Positions 1 to 5,095 of a DNA stretch of 5,095 nt are shown in pieces. The position numbers and the translations under genes were made by a program. The DNA lies in assembly GCA_026982145.1 (NCBI GenBank), contig JALSHQ010000080.1:1-5095 (forward strand), written 5' to 3'. The stretch comes from Gammaproteobacteria bacterium. Lineage in GTDB: Bacteria; Pseudomonadota; Gammaproteobacteria; SZUA-140. The stretch's first letter is position 1; each line of letters opens with the position of its first letter. Below the pieces are notes generated by a model. It was not told the DNA's origin and made no database searches. It worked only from the letters and a program-made list of their open reading frames with translations.

Positions 1-385
1 AGTTAGCGCCCACATGGAATTTGAATTCATCGAGTGCATCTTGATTGGTGGGGTCTGAGACTGCAACAAAGAGGCGATTGCCTCGCTTAAACAGTGGGAG
101 CGCATTATGTTTCTGAATCATTTTATGGTCGACCAGTGTGGTCGCTGCGGATTCAAGATCCATACGGCTGATATCAAATATCGGTGTGCCAAATTCCTGC
201 GCGGCCGCATGGGCGATGGTGCTGCTGTCCAGAATCTCTTTCTCAACAAGATAGCGCACCAGCGGCACGCGCTTTTTGATCGCCTGCTCATTCGCCTCAA
301 CGGCTTTTTCTTCCTCCAGCAGGCCGTCTAATACCAATTTTCTGGCAAGGCCGCTGAGGTTAGTGTTGGTGGCAGGTGTGCTCAT
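1..385 (-). CDS. pilB: Type IV pilus extension ATPase PilB, N-terminal fragment
   Basis: PilB is the cytoplasmic hexameric ATPase that powers polymerisation of pilin into the type IV pilus. Only the first 128 codons are present. The frame stays open to the left edge, so the Walker motifs and catalytic domain lie outside. The visible protein starts MSTPATNTNLSGLARKLV. It shows the T2SSE_N/MshEN-type N-terminal domain with the conserved stretches LSGLARKLV (about 10-18), AAQEFGTPIFDIS (about 70-82) and RGNRLFVAVSDPTNQDAL (about 105-122). These match, from memory, the start of Pseudomonas PilB (LSGLSRQLV..., RRGNKLFVGISDPANHQAI). The ATG at 385-383 is chosen because the protein begins where the family begins and no other in-frame ATG lies just upstream. 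It has no recognisable Shine-Dalgarno sequence. The gene follows pilA on the same strand but is separated from it by a terminator and a long spacer. pilC and pilD would be expected beyond the left edge (inference). Confidence 0.92.
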   Translation of the reverse strand, partial: MSTPATNTNLSGLARKLVLDGLLEEEKAVEANEQAIKKRVPLVRYLVEKEILDSSTIAHAAAQEFGTPIFDISRMDLESAATTLVDHKMIQKHNALPLFKRGNRLFVAVSDPTNQDALDEFKFHVGAN

Positions 386-654
386 AACGAGAAGAATTTT
401 TTGAGGTAGCTCATGGTATGAAAACTATCGGCTATGCTCGGTAATTGTTTAGGTGGGTTAATTTTGCACCTCTGAGTCTTGGTAGATGTTACATCTAATG
501 ACACTGACCTGCTGAAACTGCTAGAAAAATAGTGACTGGGTGAGTTGGTATTGCTACGGGTTAGAGGTGTGATTTATCGCTATCCTTATGGAGTACTGCT
601 TCCTTTGGAACCATTTCGGGGTGCGGCGGCTGTGTTGATCTGTATATTTCATAA
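386..654. other. Non-coding spacer between pilA terminator and pilB
   Basis: With the terminator and the pilA 3' end, this forms a gene-free stretch of 327 bases between pilB and pilA. I found no convincing ORF (the longest minus-strand candidate is about 17 codons with no ribosome site), no tRNA-like fold and no sigma-54 GG-N10-GC pair on the pilB strand. Because a strong hairpin terminator precedes it, pilB probably has its own promoter here, but I could not pick a sigma-70 -35/-10 pair with confidence. The only distinct structure is the palindrome at 483-497. The spacer may hold a long pilB leader. Confidence 0.6.
483..497. repeat. 15 bp perfect palindrome in the pilB upstream region
   Basis: TAGATGTTACATCTA is perfectly self-complementary around one central base (7 bp arms). 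It lies about 100 bp before the pilB start. It could be an operator for a dimeric regulator or occur by chance. No transcription factor is recognised from it. Confidence 0.5.
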
Positions 655-686
655 ACAAAGCGCGGGTCAACTGACCCGCGCTTTGT
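655..686 (-). terminator. Hairpin terminator after pilA
   Basis: Arm ACAAAGCGCGGGTCA (655-669) pairs perfectly with TGACCCGCGCTTTGT (672-686), giving a GC-rich stem of 14-15 bp around a minimal loop. Read on the minus strand it starts 26 bases after the pilA stop codon and is followed by a T-rich TTTAT stretch, as in a rho-independent terminator. On the plus strand it is also followed by TCATTTT, so it may work in both directions, although no plus-strand gene ends here. It should separate the abundant pilA transcript from pilB. Confidence 0.88.
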
Positions 687-712
687 CATTTTACGAGATA
701 ACTAATAGTTAA

Positions 713-1159
713 CTAGTTAACCACGCAGTTGATGCTACGACCAACTTCGTCACACCCGGTACCGGTTAAAACCCATTCCACATTTGCGGCATTCAAAGTT
801 GGCGTCATTGTGATCACCATATTGGCGCCGGCACTCGTGACACCAGTGGTTTCTATTACGATCACGCCTTCATCAACGGTCAGTTGATCAACGTAAGCCA
901 TGGTTGCGCCATCGTTGCCATCAGCGATGGCGGGAGAAATTCCGTTGGTGCCATGATCGCAGCCTGTCAATGCGCCATTGGTTTGGGCACACAGGGCGAC
1001 TTGGGTTTTATAAGCGCCTGCCCCCGATACTGCACCAGAAACCTTACTACGCTGCGTATAATCCGCATATTGTGGAATCGCAATCGCGGCTAAAATACCG
1101 ATAATCGCAACGACAATCATCAATTCAATCAGTGTAAAACCTTGTTGTGCTTTTTTCAT
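713..1159 (-). CDS. pilA: Major type IV pilin PilA (prepilin)
   Basis: This is the structural subunit of the type IV pilus: 148 residues as prepilin and 141 after processing. The leader MKKAQQG ends in Gly7, where prepilin peptidase PilD cuts, and the mature protein begins FTLIEL with the conserved Phe1 and Glu5. The hydrophobic N-terminal helix (residues 8-29, ending AIPQY) acts first as a membrane anchor and then as the fibre core. The globular domain carries four cysteines: Cys57 and Cys67 in the region after the helix, and Cys136 and Cys145 near the C-terminus. The second pair would form the usual short D-region disulfide loop and the first pair a probable extra one. The start at 1159 is fixed by the short leader and by AGGAG six bases upstream. 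The open frame extends 65 codons further upstream to 1354, but that stretch covers the promoter and is not translated sense. A sigma-54 promoter precedes the gene and a hairpin terminator follows it. A minor pilin is possible but less likely given length, promoter and position. Confidence 0.95.
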   Translation of the reverse strand: MKKAQQGFTLIELMIVVAIIGILAAIAIPQYADYTQRSKVSGAVSGAGAYKTQVALCAQTNGALTGCDHGTNGISPAIADGNDGATMAYVDQLTVDEGVIVIETTGVTSAGANMVITMTPTLNAANVEWVLTGTGCDEVGRSINCVVN

Positions 1160-1165
1160 AATGCG

Positions 1166-1170
1166 CTCCT
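1166..1170 (-). promoter_or_regulatory. Ribosome binding site of pilA
   Basis: AGGAG on the minus strand, six bases before the ATG at 1159. It is the best Shine-Dalgarno sequence in the window. It decides the pilA start in favour of the short prepilin leader over the upstream in-frame ATG at 1354, and fits a highly translated gene. Confidence 0.85.
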
Positions 1171-1210
1171 GAGTGTAGAAATCATTTGGTTTTTTCAGCG
1201 TTGCCCTTCT

Positions 1211-1227
1211 TCTCCATGCACAGGAGA
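1211..1227 (-). other. Small stem-loop in the pilA mRNA leader
   Basis: TCTCC and GGAGA form a 5 bp inverted repeat around a 7-base loop. It lies about 50-70 bases upstream of the pilA start codon, inside the roughly 83-base leader predicted from the sigma-54 promoter. The stem is short and may be chance. If real, it could affect leader stability. Confidence 0.3.
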
Positions 1228-1252
1228 TATGCTTGCCTCGCACATTAGTATC

Positions 1253-1268
1253 TGCATGTGCCGTGCCA
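1253..1268 (-). promoter_or_regulatory. Sigma-54 (RpoN) -24/-12 promoter of pilA
   Basis: The minus strand reads TGGCACGGCACATGCA, against the consensus TGGCACG-N4-TTGCA. The -24 element is perfect and the -12 element has one mismatch. The invariant GG (1267-1266) and GC (1255-1254) are separated by exactly 10 bases. Transcription would start near 1242, giving a leader of about 83 bases before pilA. In Pseudomonas and related species pilA is known to be transcribed by sigma-54 polymerase activated by PilR, and pilR is the gene immediately upstream here. Confidence 0.9.
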
Positions 1269-1320
1269 AACTTTAGTTTTTTGTGTGCTAGGGCCGATGG
1301 GGCTAGTTTAGCGTTAAAAG

Positions 1321-1336
1321 TGTGAAGGGGGTCACA
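1321..1336. promoter_or_regulatory. Perfect TGTGA-N6-TCACA palindrome (activator or CRP/Vfr-type site)
   Basis: The plus strand reads TGTGA-AGGGGG-TCACA. Both half-sites and the 6 bp spacing equal the CRP family consensus, and flanking A/T bases extend the resemblance. Its centre is about 86 bp upstream of the predicted pilA start point, within the region where PilR binds in Pseudomonas. It may therefore be a PilR enhancer site, a CRP/Vfr site, or both. The sequence alone does not decide. Confidence 0.6.
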
Positions 1337-1343
1337 AAATAGG

Positions 1344-1358
1344 GTGAGCGGCATTCAC
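1344..1358. promoter_or_regulatory. Second GTGA-N7-TCAC palindrome upstream of pilA
   Basis: GTGA (1344-1347) and TCAC (1355-1358) form an inverted repeat with the same half-site as the palindrome at 1321-1336, but a spacer one base longer. Its centre lies about 22 bp, roughly two helical turns, from the other one and about 109 bp upstream of the predicted pilA start point. Paired dimer sites on the same DNA face are typical of NtrC-family enhancers, which suggests PilR as the binder (inference). Confidence 0.45.
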
Positions 1359-1376
1359 GCGCGGGTTGTGCTTGTT

Positions 1377-1402
1377 GCGCAGAATCTGCGCTTAATGCGC
1401 AG
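1377..1402. repeat. Overlapping inverted repeats between pilR and pilA
   Basis: GCGCAGAATCTGCGC (1377-1391) is a perfect 15-base palindrome. Its right arm CTGCGC also pairs with GCGCAG at 1397-1402 across a 5-base loop, so two mutually exclusive hairpins share one arm. The element begins 18 bases past the pilR stop codon. There is no T-run on the minus strand, so it is not a classic terminator. It may be a weak 3' hairpin of the pilSR transcript or part of the far-upstream pilA control region. Confidence 0.45.
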
Positions 1403-1420
1403 TTAGTGCGGTGTGGTGAT

Positions 1421-2794
1421 CTATAATCCCAGCTTTTTCATGCGGTAGCGCAATGCGCCAAATGAAATGCCGAGCAGTTTTGCAGCGGCAGTTTTGTTGT
1501 ACTTGGCTTGTTCAAGCGCCTTCACAATGGACTGTTTCTCGATGTCACCGAGCAGGGGGTCGAGGGGTTGATGGTGGCTATCATCAGGTGGTGATGCTGC
1601 GAGCGTAGGGTCAGGAAGCTCTGGTGATGGGGCAGCGATAAGTTGCAGGTCTTCGCAGCTGATGTTGCCTTGCTCGCACAGTGTCATCGCACGCTCAAGA
1701 ATATTCTCTAGTTCGCGCACGTTGCCCGGAAAGGGGTATTGGCGCAGTGCTGCAAGTGCGCGCTCATCCAGTGTGGGCAGTGTGGCCGCTGTTTCTTCTG
1801 CCTCATGGCTGAGCTGCTTTAAAATATGAGCGATCAGTAGCGGGATATCTTCGGCGCGCTCGCGCAGTGCGGGCATCTGGAGCTCAATGACGTTGATGCG
1901 ATAAAAGAGATCTTGGCGAAACTGCCCCGCCTTCACCAGCTTTGCAAGATCCTTATGGGTGGCGCTAAGAATGCGCACGTTGACGCTGCTCTCTTGCAGC
2001 TCGCCAACAGGGCGAATCGCCTTCTCCTGAATGGCGCGCAACAGTTTAACTTGCATGTTCAGCGGCAGGTCGGCGACCTCATCGAGAAACAGCGTGCCGC
2101 CGTCGGCTGCCTGAAATAGCCCCTCCTTATGAGTGGCCGCACCCGTAAAGCTCCCTTTTTTGTGACCAAAAAATTCACTTTCCATCAGCTCATTAGGGAT
2201 GGCACCACAGTTGACGGCAATAAAAGGGTGCTCTGCACGTGCCCCCTGTTCATGAATCATGCGCGCCGCAAGTTCTTTGCCAGTGCCCGATTCACCGCTG
2301 ATATGTACTGGTGCCTGGCTTCTTGCCAATTTGGTGATGATGGCGCGAGTCTCTGCGATGGCAGGTGATTCGCCCAATAAAGAGAGGGTGCTCGCTTGCT
2401 GGGCTTGCTGGTGTTTAGGGCTGAGCTTTAGCGCGGTGGTGACCAACGTTCGCAACATGCCGAGGTCTACTGGCTTAGAGACAAAATCGAATGCGCCCGC
2501 TTTTAGCGCCTGCACGGCAGATTCCATGTTGCCATGCGCCGTAATCACCGCAGAAGGCGTGTCGGGGTAACGCGCTTGTATATACTGCACAAGATCAATG
2601 CCGTTTCCATCGGGCAATTTCATGTCGGTAAGGCAGAGGTCTATGTTGGGGTGCTGTAGTAGCACCGCTTTGGCGGAAGTCACGGAGCCTGCGGTGTAGC
2701 AGTCGATCCCCATGCGCAGCAGTGTGAGCTCCAGCAGTTCACAGATGTCTGGTTCATCATCAACTATCAGCGCAAGCGTGGTGGGTTTACTCAT
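1421..2794 (-). CDS. pilR: Sigma-54-dependent response regulator PilR
   Basis: PilR is the cytoplasmic NtrC-family activator that switches on pilA through sigma-54 polymerase. Its 457 residues have the full three-domain layout. The receiver domain (about 5-120) has the acidic cluster DDE (12-14), phosphoacceptor Asp57, Thr85 and Lys107. The AAA+ domain (about 138-370) has Walker A GESGTGKE (167-174), the sigma-54 contact loop GSFTGA (214-219), Walker B GGTLFLDEV (232-240), the arginine-containing stretch FRQDLFYR (292-299) and sensor II PGNVRELEN (356-364). A proline-rich linker (about 388-415) leads to a Fis-type helix-turn-helix (about 418-456). Ser instead of Ala in the loop is, from memory, also found in Pseudomonas PilR. 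The ATG at 2794 follows the pilS stop by 3 bp, so the two are almost certainly co-transcribed and translationally coupled. All key residues are intact. Other NtrC-family regulators look similar, but pilS and pilA as neighbours make PilR the clear choice. Confidence 0.96.
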   Translation of the reverse strand: MSKPTTLALIVDDEPDICELLELTLLRMGIDCYTAGSVTSAKAVLLQHPNIDLCLTDMKLPDGNGIDLVQYIQARYPDTPSAVITAHGNMESAVQALKAGAFDFVSKPVDLGMLRTLVTTALKLSPKHQQAQQASTLSLLGESPAIAETRAIITKLARSQAPVHISGESGTGKELAARMIHEQGARAEHPFIAVNCGAIPNELMESEFFGHKKGSFTGAATHKEGLFQAADGGTLFLDEVADLPLNMQVKLLRAIQEKAIRPVGELQESSVNVRILSATHKDLAKLVKAGQFRQDLFYRINVIELQMPALRERAEDIPLLIAHILKQLSHEAEETAATLPTLDERALAALRQYPFPGNVRELENILERAMTLCEQGNISCEDLQLIAAPSPELPDPTLAASPPDDSHHQPLDPLLGDIEKQSIVKALEQAKYNKTAAAKLLGISFGALRYRMKKLGL

Positions 2795-2797
2795 GAT

Positions 2798-4411
2798 TTA
2801 TATGACCTGTCGTCGTCTTGGGTCTGCAAAGGTGATGCGGAAGCAGCTGCCGCCATTCGGAGCGGGGGTGTAGTGAAGGCGAGCTTGGTTAGATTCACAC
2901 AGCTCTCGTGAGATGTAGAGCCCCAGCCCGGTGCCGCTTTCAGTGGTGGTGAAAAAGGGTTCAAAGATATGTTCGGCAAGCGAGGGGTCGATGCCGCTGC
3001 CGCTGTCGATCACCTCAAGAAAAGGGGTGCCAGATTCACTGGAGATCCCCCCCTGTAGCCACAGTTGAGGCAGTTCATTTTGAGTGCTATGACGCAGCCC
3101 ATTTTGGCAGAGGTTGAGCAGTACTTGCTGTAACTGGCTCTCGTCAAAGCGCACAATAGTGATCTCATCTGTAAGGTCGTAATGAATTTGTGCATGAGGT
3201 AACGCTTCATTGAGGCAAAGATCATCGACGAACGATGCGAGCCAGATGCTGAGGTCAATCTCTTCCGGGCTGGAGCGATCGCGCCGGTTAAGCTGCATAA
3301 TATTTTCGATAATGGTATTAATGCGCTGGGTGTGATTCTGAATAATCTCCGTGAGGCGGGCTTCGCTCTTGCCGAGCTGCGGTGACTCGGCCAGCAGTTG
3401 CCCCGCATGGCTGATGGCACCGAGCGGGTTACGAATTTCGTGGGCGATGCTGGCGGTTAAGCGGCCGAGCGAAGCCAGCTTTAGTTGTTGTGCCTGCTGA
3501 GCAACGGATGCCATATCTTCGAGAAAGACCAGTGTGCCCGACGCTTCCTCGCCGCCCAAGTGGGCAAAACGGGGCATGATATTGGGGGTGGTCTCGGTTG
3601 ATTTAAAGAGCTTTGGCTCATCGTTAGGGTGAGACCACCAGCGCTCTATCTGTTGTTGTAATGGAGGCGGCAATTTATTGAGCGTATCGTTATTCGATAG
3701 CTTTGTGGTCCCTAAAAGATGATGAGCCGAGGCGTTGACGAGGTGGATTTTTTTGTTGTGATCAACCACCAAAATGCCGGTCTGCATCCGTTGAATAATG
3801 TACTCGGTTAGTTGTGCCATATTGGCAAGGTCAACCCCCCGTTTCTCAGCCAGCGCTTCACTCTCACGCAACCTTTTTGCCAATACTTGTGCGAGGATCG
3901 CTGTAGCAAAGAAACTGGCACCGAGCAGCCCTGCCTGAGTGTAGTTAGTCTCCCATAGCAGCTTGCTCCATGAGGTGTAGATCTGCTCTGCGAGTAGTGC
4001 GAGTGTCGCCACAGAGGCGAATAGCACCGCCGCTCGCCCGACAATTAACAGGCTGCCGCCCGCCACTGCGATGACCAGCAATATTCCCATGCCACTGCTA
4101 ATGCCACCGCTGGCGTGCATTAATAGTGTGATGATGGCGATGTCGACCAGCACCTGCGCGTAAACCTGTGATTCAAACAGCGGGGCTTGCCGCCGGATCG
4201 TGATCACATTCAACAGACTCACCACAAGGTAAACAATGCTGGTGGTGTAAAAGAGGTTGAAATTACTGGAGGCGAGCGGATATGGAATCGTGTCAGAATA
4301 GCAAAGAATAGAAGCGAGCCCCGCGAGGGTGATTCGGTAGAGATTAAGCAGGCGCAGGGGTACCCACATCTGGGTGCTGGTGGGCTGCTTGGTGGCGTTA
4401 TCATTCAACAT
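2798..4411 (-). CDS. pilS: Membrane sensor histidine kinase PilS
   Basis: PilS is the inner-membrane sensor kinase that autophosphorylates and passes the phosphate to PilR. In Pseudomonas it senses pilin in the membrane and keeps pilA expression balanced. Its 537 residues are close to the 530 I recall for Pseudomonas PilS. The N-terminal part has six likely membrane segments (about 20-38, 53-72, 85-99, 107-124, 127-146 and 158-178) with very short loops and no large periplasmic domain. A PAS-like region follows (about 200-300, including GILVVDHNKKIHLVNASA). The kinase core has the H-box SIAHEIRNPL with His324, N-box LLNLCQNGLRHS with Asn433/Asn437, G1 box DSGSGI (469-474), F box EPFFTT (484-489) and G2 box GTGLGL (493-498). 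All catalytic elements are intact. The start at 4411 lacks a good Shine-Dalgarno sequence but is the only sensible ATG before the first membrane segment. pilS leads the pilSR operon and diverges from maf. Confidence 0.95.
   Translation of the reverse strand: MLNDNATKQPTSTQMWVPLRLLNLYRITLAGLASILCYSDTIPYPLASSNFNLFYTTSIVYLVVSLLNVITIRRQAPLFESQVYAQVLVDIAIITLLMHASGGISSGMGILLVIAVAGGSLLIVGRAAVLFASVATLALLAEQIYTSWSKLLWETNYTQAGLLGASFFATAILAQVLAKRLRESEALAEKRGVDLANMAQLTEYIIQRMQTGILVVDHNKKIHLVNASAHHLLGTTKLSNNDTLNKLPPPLQQQIERWWSHPNDEPKLFKSTETTPNIMPRFAHLGGEEASGTLVFLEDMASVAQQAQQLKLASLGRLTASIAHEIRNPLGAISHAGQLLAESPQLGKSEARLTEIIQNHTQRINTIIENIMQLNRRDRSSPEEIDLSIWLASFVDDLCLNEALPHAQIHYDLTDEITIVRFDESQLQQVLLNLCQNGLRHSTQNELPQLWLQGGISSESGTPFLEVIDSGSGIDPSLAEHIFEPFFTTTESGTGLGLYISRELCESNQARLHYTPAPNGGSCFRITFADPRRRQVI
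2805..2808 (-). promoter_or_regulatory. Weak ribosome binding site of pilR inside the pilS 3' end
   Basis: AGGT on the minus strand lies 10 bases before the pilR ATG, within the last codons of pilS. It is a weak site at long spacing. With the stop and start codons only 3 bp apart, ribosomes finishing pilS probably help initiate pilR (inference). Confidence 0.45.
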
Positions 4412-4560
4412 GATGGCTTATGTATCTGCTCTGCTTAACTGTTCTAGCTATCGACCTATGCGCTATTTTTATTAAGCGCCAAACAGCGGGCTATTTTTTG
4501 CGCGAAATAACAGGGGGTTTGCCCTTTGTTCTTTTCTCTCACCTCTTGTATCTTTCGGTG
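4412..4560. promoter_or_regulatory. Divergent promoter region between pilS and maf
   Basis: This 149 bp AT-rich spacer must drive both pilSR (minus) and maf (plus). It contains a 9 bp direct repeat, GCTATTTTT, at 4462-4470 and 4490-4498 (28 bp apart), and an inverted repeat GCGCT-N10-AGCGC at 4460-4479 overlapping the first copy. For maf, a weak TTGTTC (4526-4531) with 17 bp spacing to TATCTT (4549-4554) is possible, but would place the start point at about the ATG. No promoter hexamers stand out for pilS. The exact promoters are not resolved. Confidence 0.45.
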
Positions 4561-5095
4561 ATGAAAAACGCTTTGATTTATCTTGTCTCCCAATCGCCGC
4601 GGCGGCGGGAGTTGTTGTTGCAACTTGGGATCAAGCACGAGGTGGTGGTTGCTGAAATTGATGAAACACCGCACCTGGGTGAACCCGCAGAACATTATGT
4701 GACCCGTATGGCGCTCGCGAAAGCACGTGCAGGGCGGGCGCTGTTGCCGCAGGCAGATAAGCCATTGCTGGGAGCGGACACCTCGGTGGTCGTTGCGGGT
4801 GAGATATTGGGGAAACCGCGCGATGAAGCGGGCGCTTTCCGTATGTTACGCGTCCTTTCAGGGCAGACCCACCAAGTGATCAGCAGTGTGGCGCTGGTTG
4901 ATGCGGCGGCTGAAGCGAGTCGTATCAGTGTTAGCCAAGTGACATTTCGTGACGTGAGTGATGCAGAAGCGCGCGCCTATTGGCGCAGCGGAGAGCCACA
5001 GGATAAAGCGGGTGGCTATGGCATTCAGGGGCTGGGCGCACTATTTGTTGAACGCCTCGACGGGAGTTATTCCGGTGTGATGGGGTTGCCGCTGT
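4561..5095 (+). CDS. maf: Maf family nucleotide pyrophosphatase (YhdE-type dTTP/UTP pyrophosphatase), 3' truncated by window
   Basis: Maf proteins are cytoplasmic nucleoside triphosphate pyrophosphatases. The YhdE branch cleaves dTTP, UTP and some modified pyrimidine nucleotides to monophosphates, and is linked to house-cleaning of the nucleotide pool and to septum formation. The 178 visible codons start MKNALIYLVSQSPRRRELL, which contains the family signature SxSPRR (10-15). They continue with GADT (71-74; Asp73 is the likely catalytic base), GKPRD (84-88), LSGQTHQV (99-106), the substrate-pocket stretch DKAGGYGIQGLG (148-159) and GSYSGVMGLPL at the edge. The last 15-20 residues are missing because the window ends. 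The many resemblances to E. coli YhdE, especially GIQGLG, argue for the dTTP/UTP rather than the YceF branch. The start codon matches the family start, but the upstream sequence has no clear ribosome binding site. An in-frame GTG lies immediately before it. rng (RNase G) often follows maf in gammaproteobacteria and could lie beyond the edge (inference). Confidence 0.94.
   Translation, partial: MKNALIYLVSQSPRRRELLLQLGIKHEVVVAEIDETPHLGEPAEHYVTRMALAKARAGRALLPQADKPLLGADTSVVVAGEILGKPRDEAGAFRMLRVLSGQTHQVISSVALVDAAAEASRISVSQVTFRDVSDAEARAYWRSGEPQDKAGGYGIQGLGALFVERLDGSYSGVMGLPL

Noticed and set aside
107..331. Plus-strand ORF of 74 codons opposite pilB
   Set aside because: It lies antisense to a clear PilB N-terminal coding frame, has no family resemblance and is a shadow frame.
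541..650. Possible tRNA or small RNA gene in the pilA-pilB spacer (a GGTTCC-like stretch on the minus strand)
   Set aside because: No cloverleaf arms or anticodon stem could be formed around it, and no promoter or terminator frames it.
1182..1217. 11-codon upstream ORF (MEKKGNAEKTK) in the pilA leader
   Set aside because: It has no Shine-Dalgarno sequence, and a reading frame this short is expected by chance.
1269..1320. IHF site between the palindromes and the sigma-54 promoter
   Set aside because: IHF often assists such promoters, but I could not find a convincing match to its consensus. Only short A-tracts are present.
1160..1354. In-frame 65-codon upstream extension of pilA starting at an ATG at 1354
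   Set aside because: It would place about 65 residues before a perfect prepilin leader, and it runs across the sigma-54 promoter and palindromes. The internal ATG at 1159 has an AGGAG at ideal spacing.
2791..3420. Minus-strand ORFs in other frames within the pilS kinase domain (2791-2979 and 3010-3420)
   Set aside because: The true frame carries all histidine kinase motifs without interruption. These are overlapping shadow frames, not frameshift products.
4187..4438. Plus-strand ORF of 83 codons opposite the pilS membrane region
   Set aside because: It is antisense to well-supported transmembrane coding sequence and has no recognisable protein features.
4456..4695. Minus-strand ORF of 79 codons across the maf start and the divergent spacer
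   Set aside because: It is antisense to the conserved Maf N-terminus, shows no recognisable motif and has no plausible ribosome site.

Overview
The window looks like ordinary chromosomal DNA of a gammaproteobacterium. It carries a type IVa pilus regulation and assembly locus: pilS, pilR, pilA and the start of pilB. All four lie on the minus strand, so they are read from high to low coordinates. A divergent plus-strand maf (yhdE-type) gene sits at the right edge. Protein family resemblance (Pseudomonas-type PilS with six membrane segments, PilR with a GSFTGA loop, YhdE-type Maf) supports Gammaproteobacteria, but the genus cannot be named from this sequence. There are no mobile elements, CRISPR arrays, tRNA or rRNA genes.

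Layout from right to left along the minus strand. maf (4561 to the right edge, plus strand, C-terminus cut off) and pilS (4411-2798) diverge from a 149 bp spacer. pilS is followed after only 3 bp by pilR (2794-1421), a clear two-gene operon. A 261 bp regulatory region (1420-1160) follows. It holds overlapping inverted repeats, two GTGA/TCAC palindromes, a strong sigma-54 -24/-12 promoter and a leader with a good ribosome binding site. pilA (1159-713) comes next and ends at a near-perfect hairpin terminator (686-655). A 269 bp spacer (654-386) with one short palindrome leads to pilB (385 to the left edge, only the N-terminal 128 residues visible).

How the genes work together: PilS is a membrane histidine kinase that phosphorylates PilR. 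PilR is an NtrC-family activator that works with sigma-54 RNA polymerase. The promoter directly downstream of pilR in front of pilA has the exact GG-N10-GC geometry sigma-54 needs, with palindromic sites at about -86 and -109 where an activator would be expected. PilA is the major pilin subunit and PilB the extension ATPase that drives its polymerisation. The whole circuit (sensor, activator, target promoter, target gene) is therefore contained in one co-directional block.

I did not find an undescribed system. The most interesting items are the regulatory details upstream of pilA, including a perfect TGTGA-N6-TCACA site, and the four-cysteine pilin.
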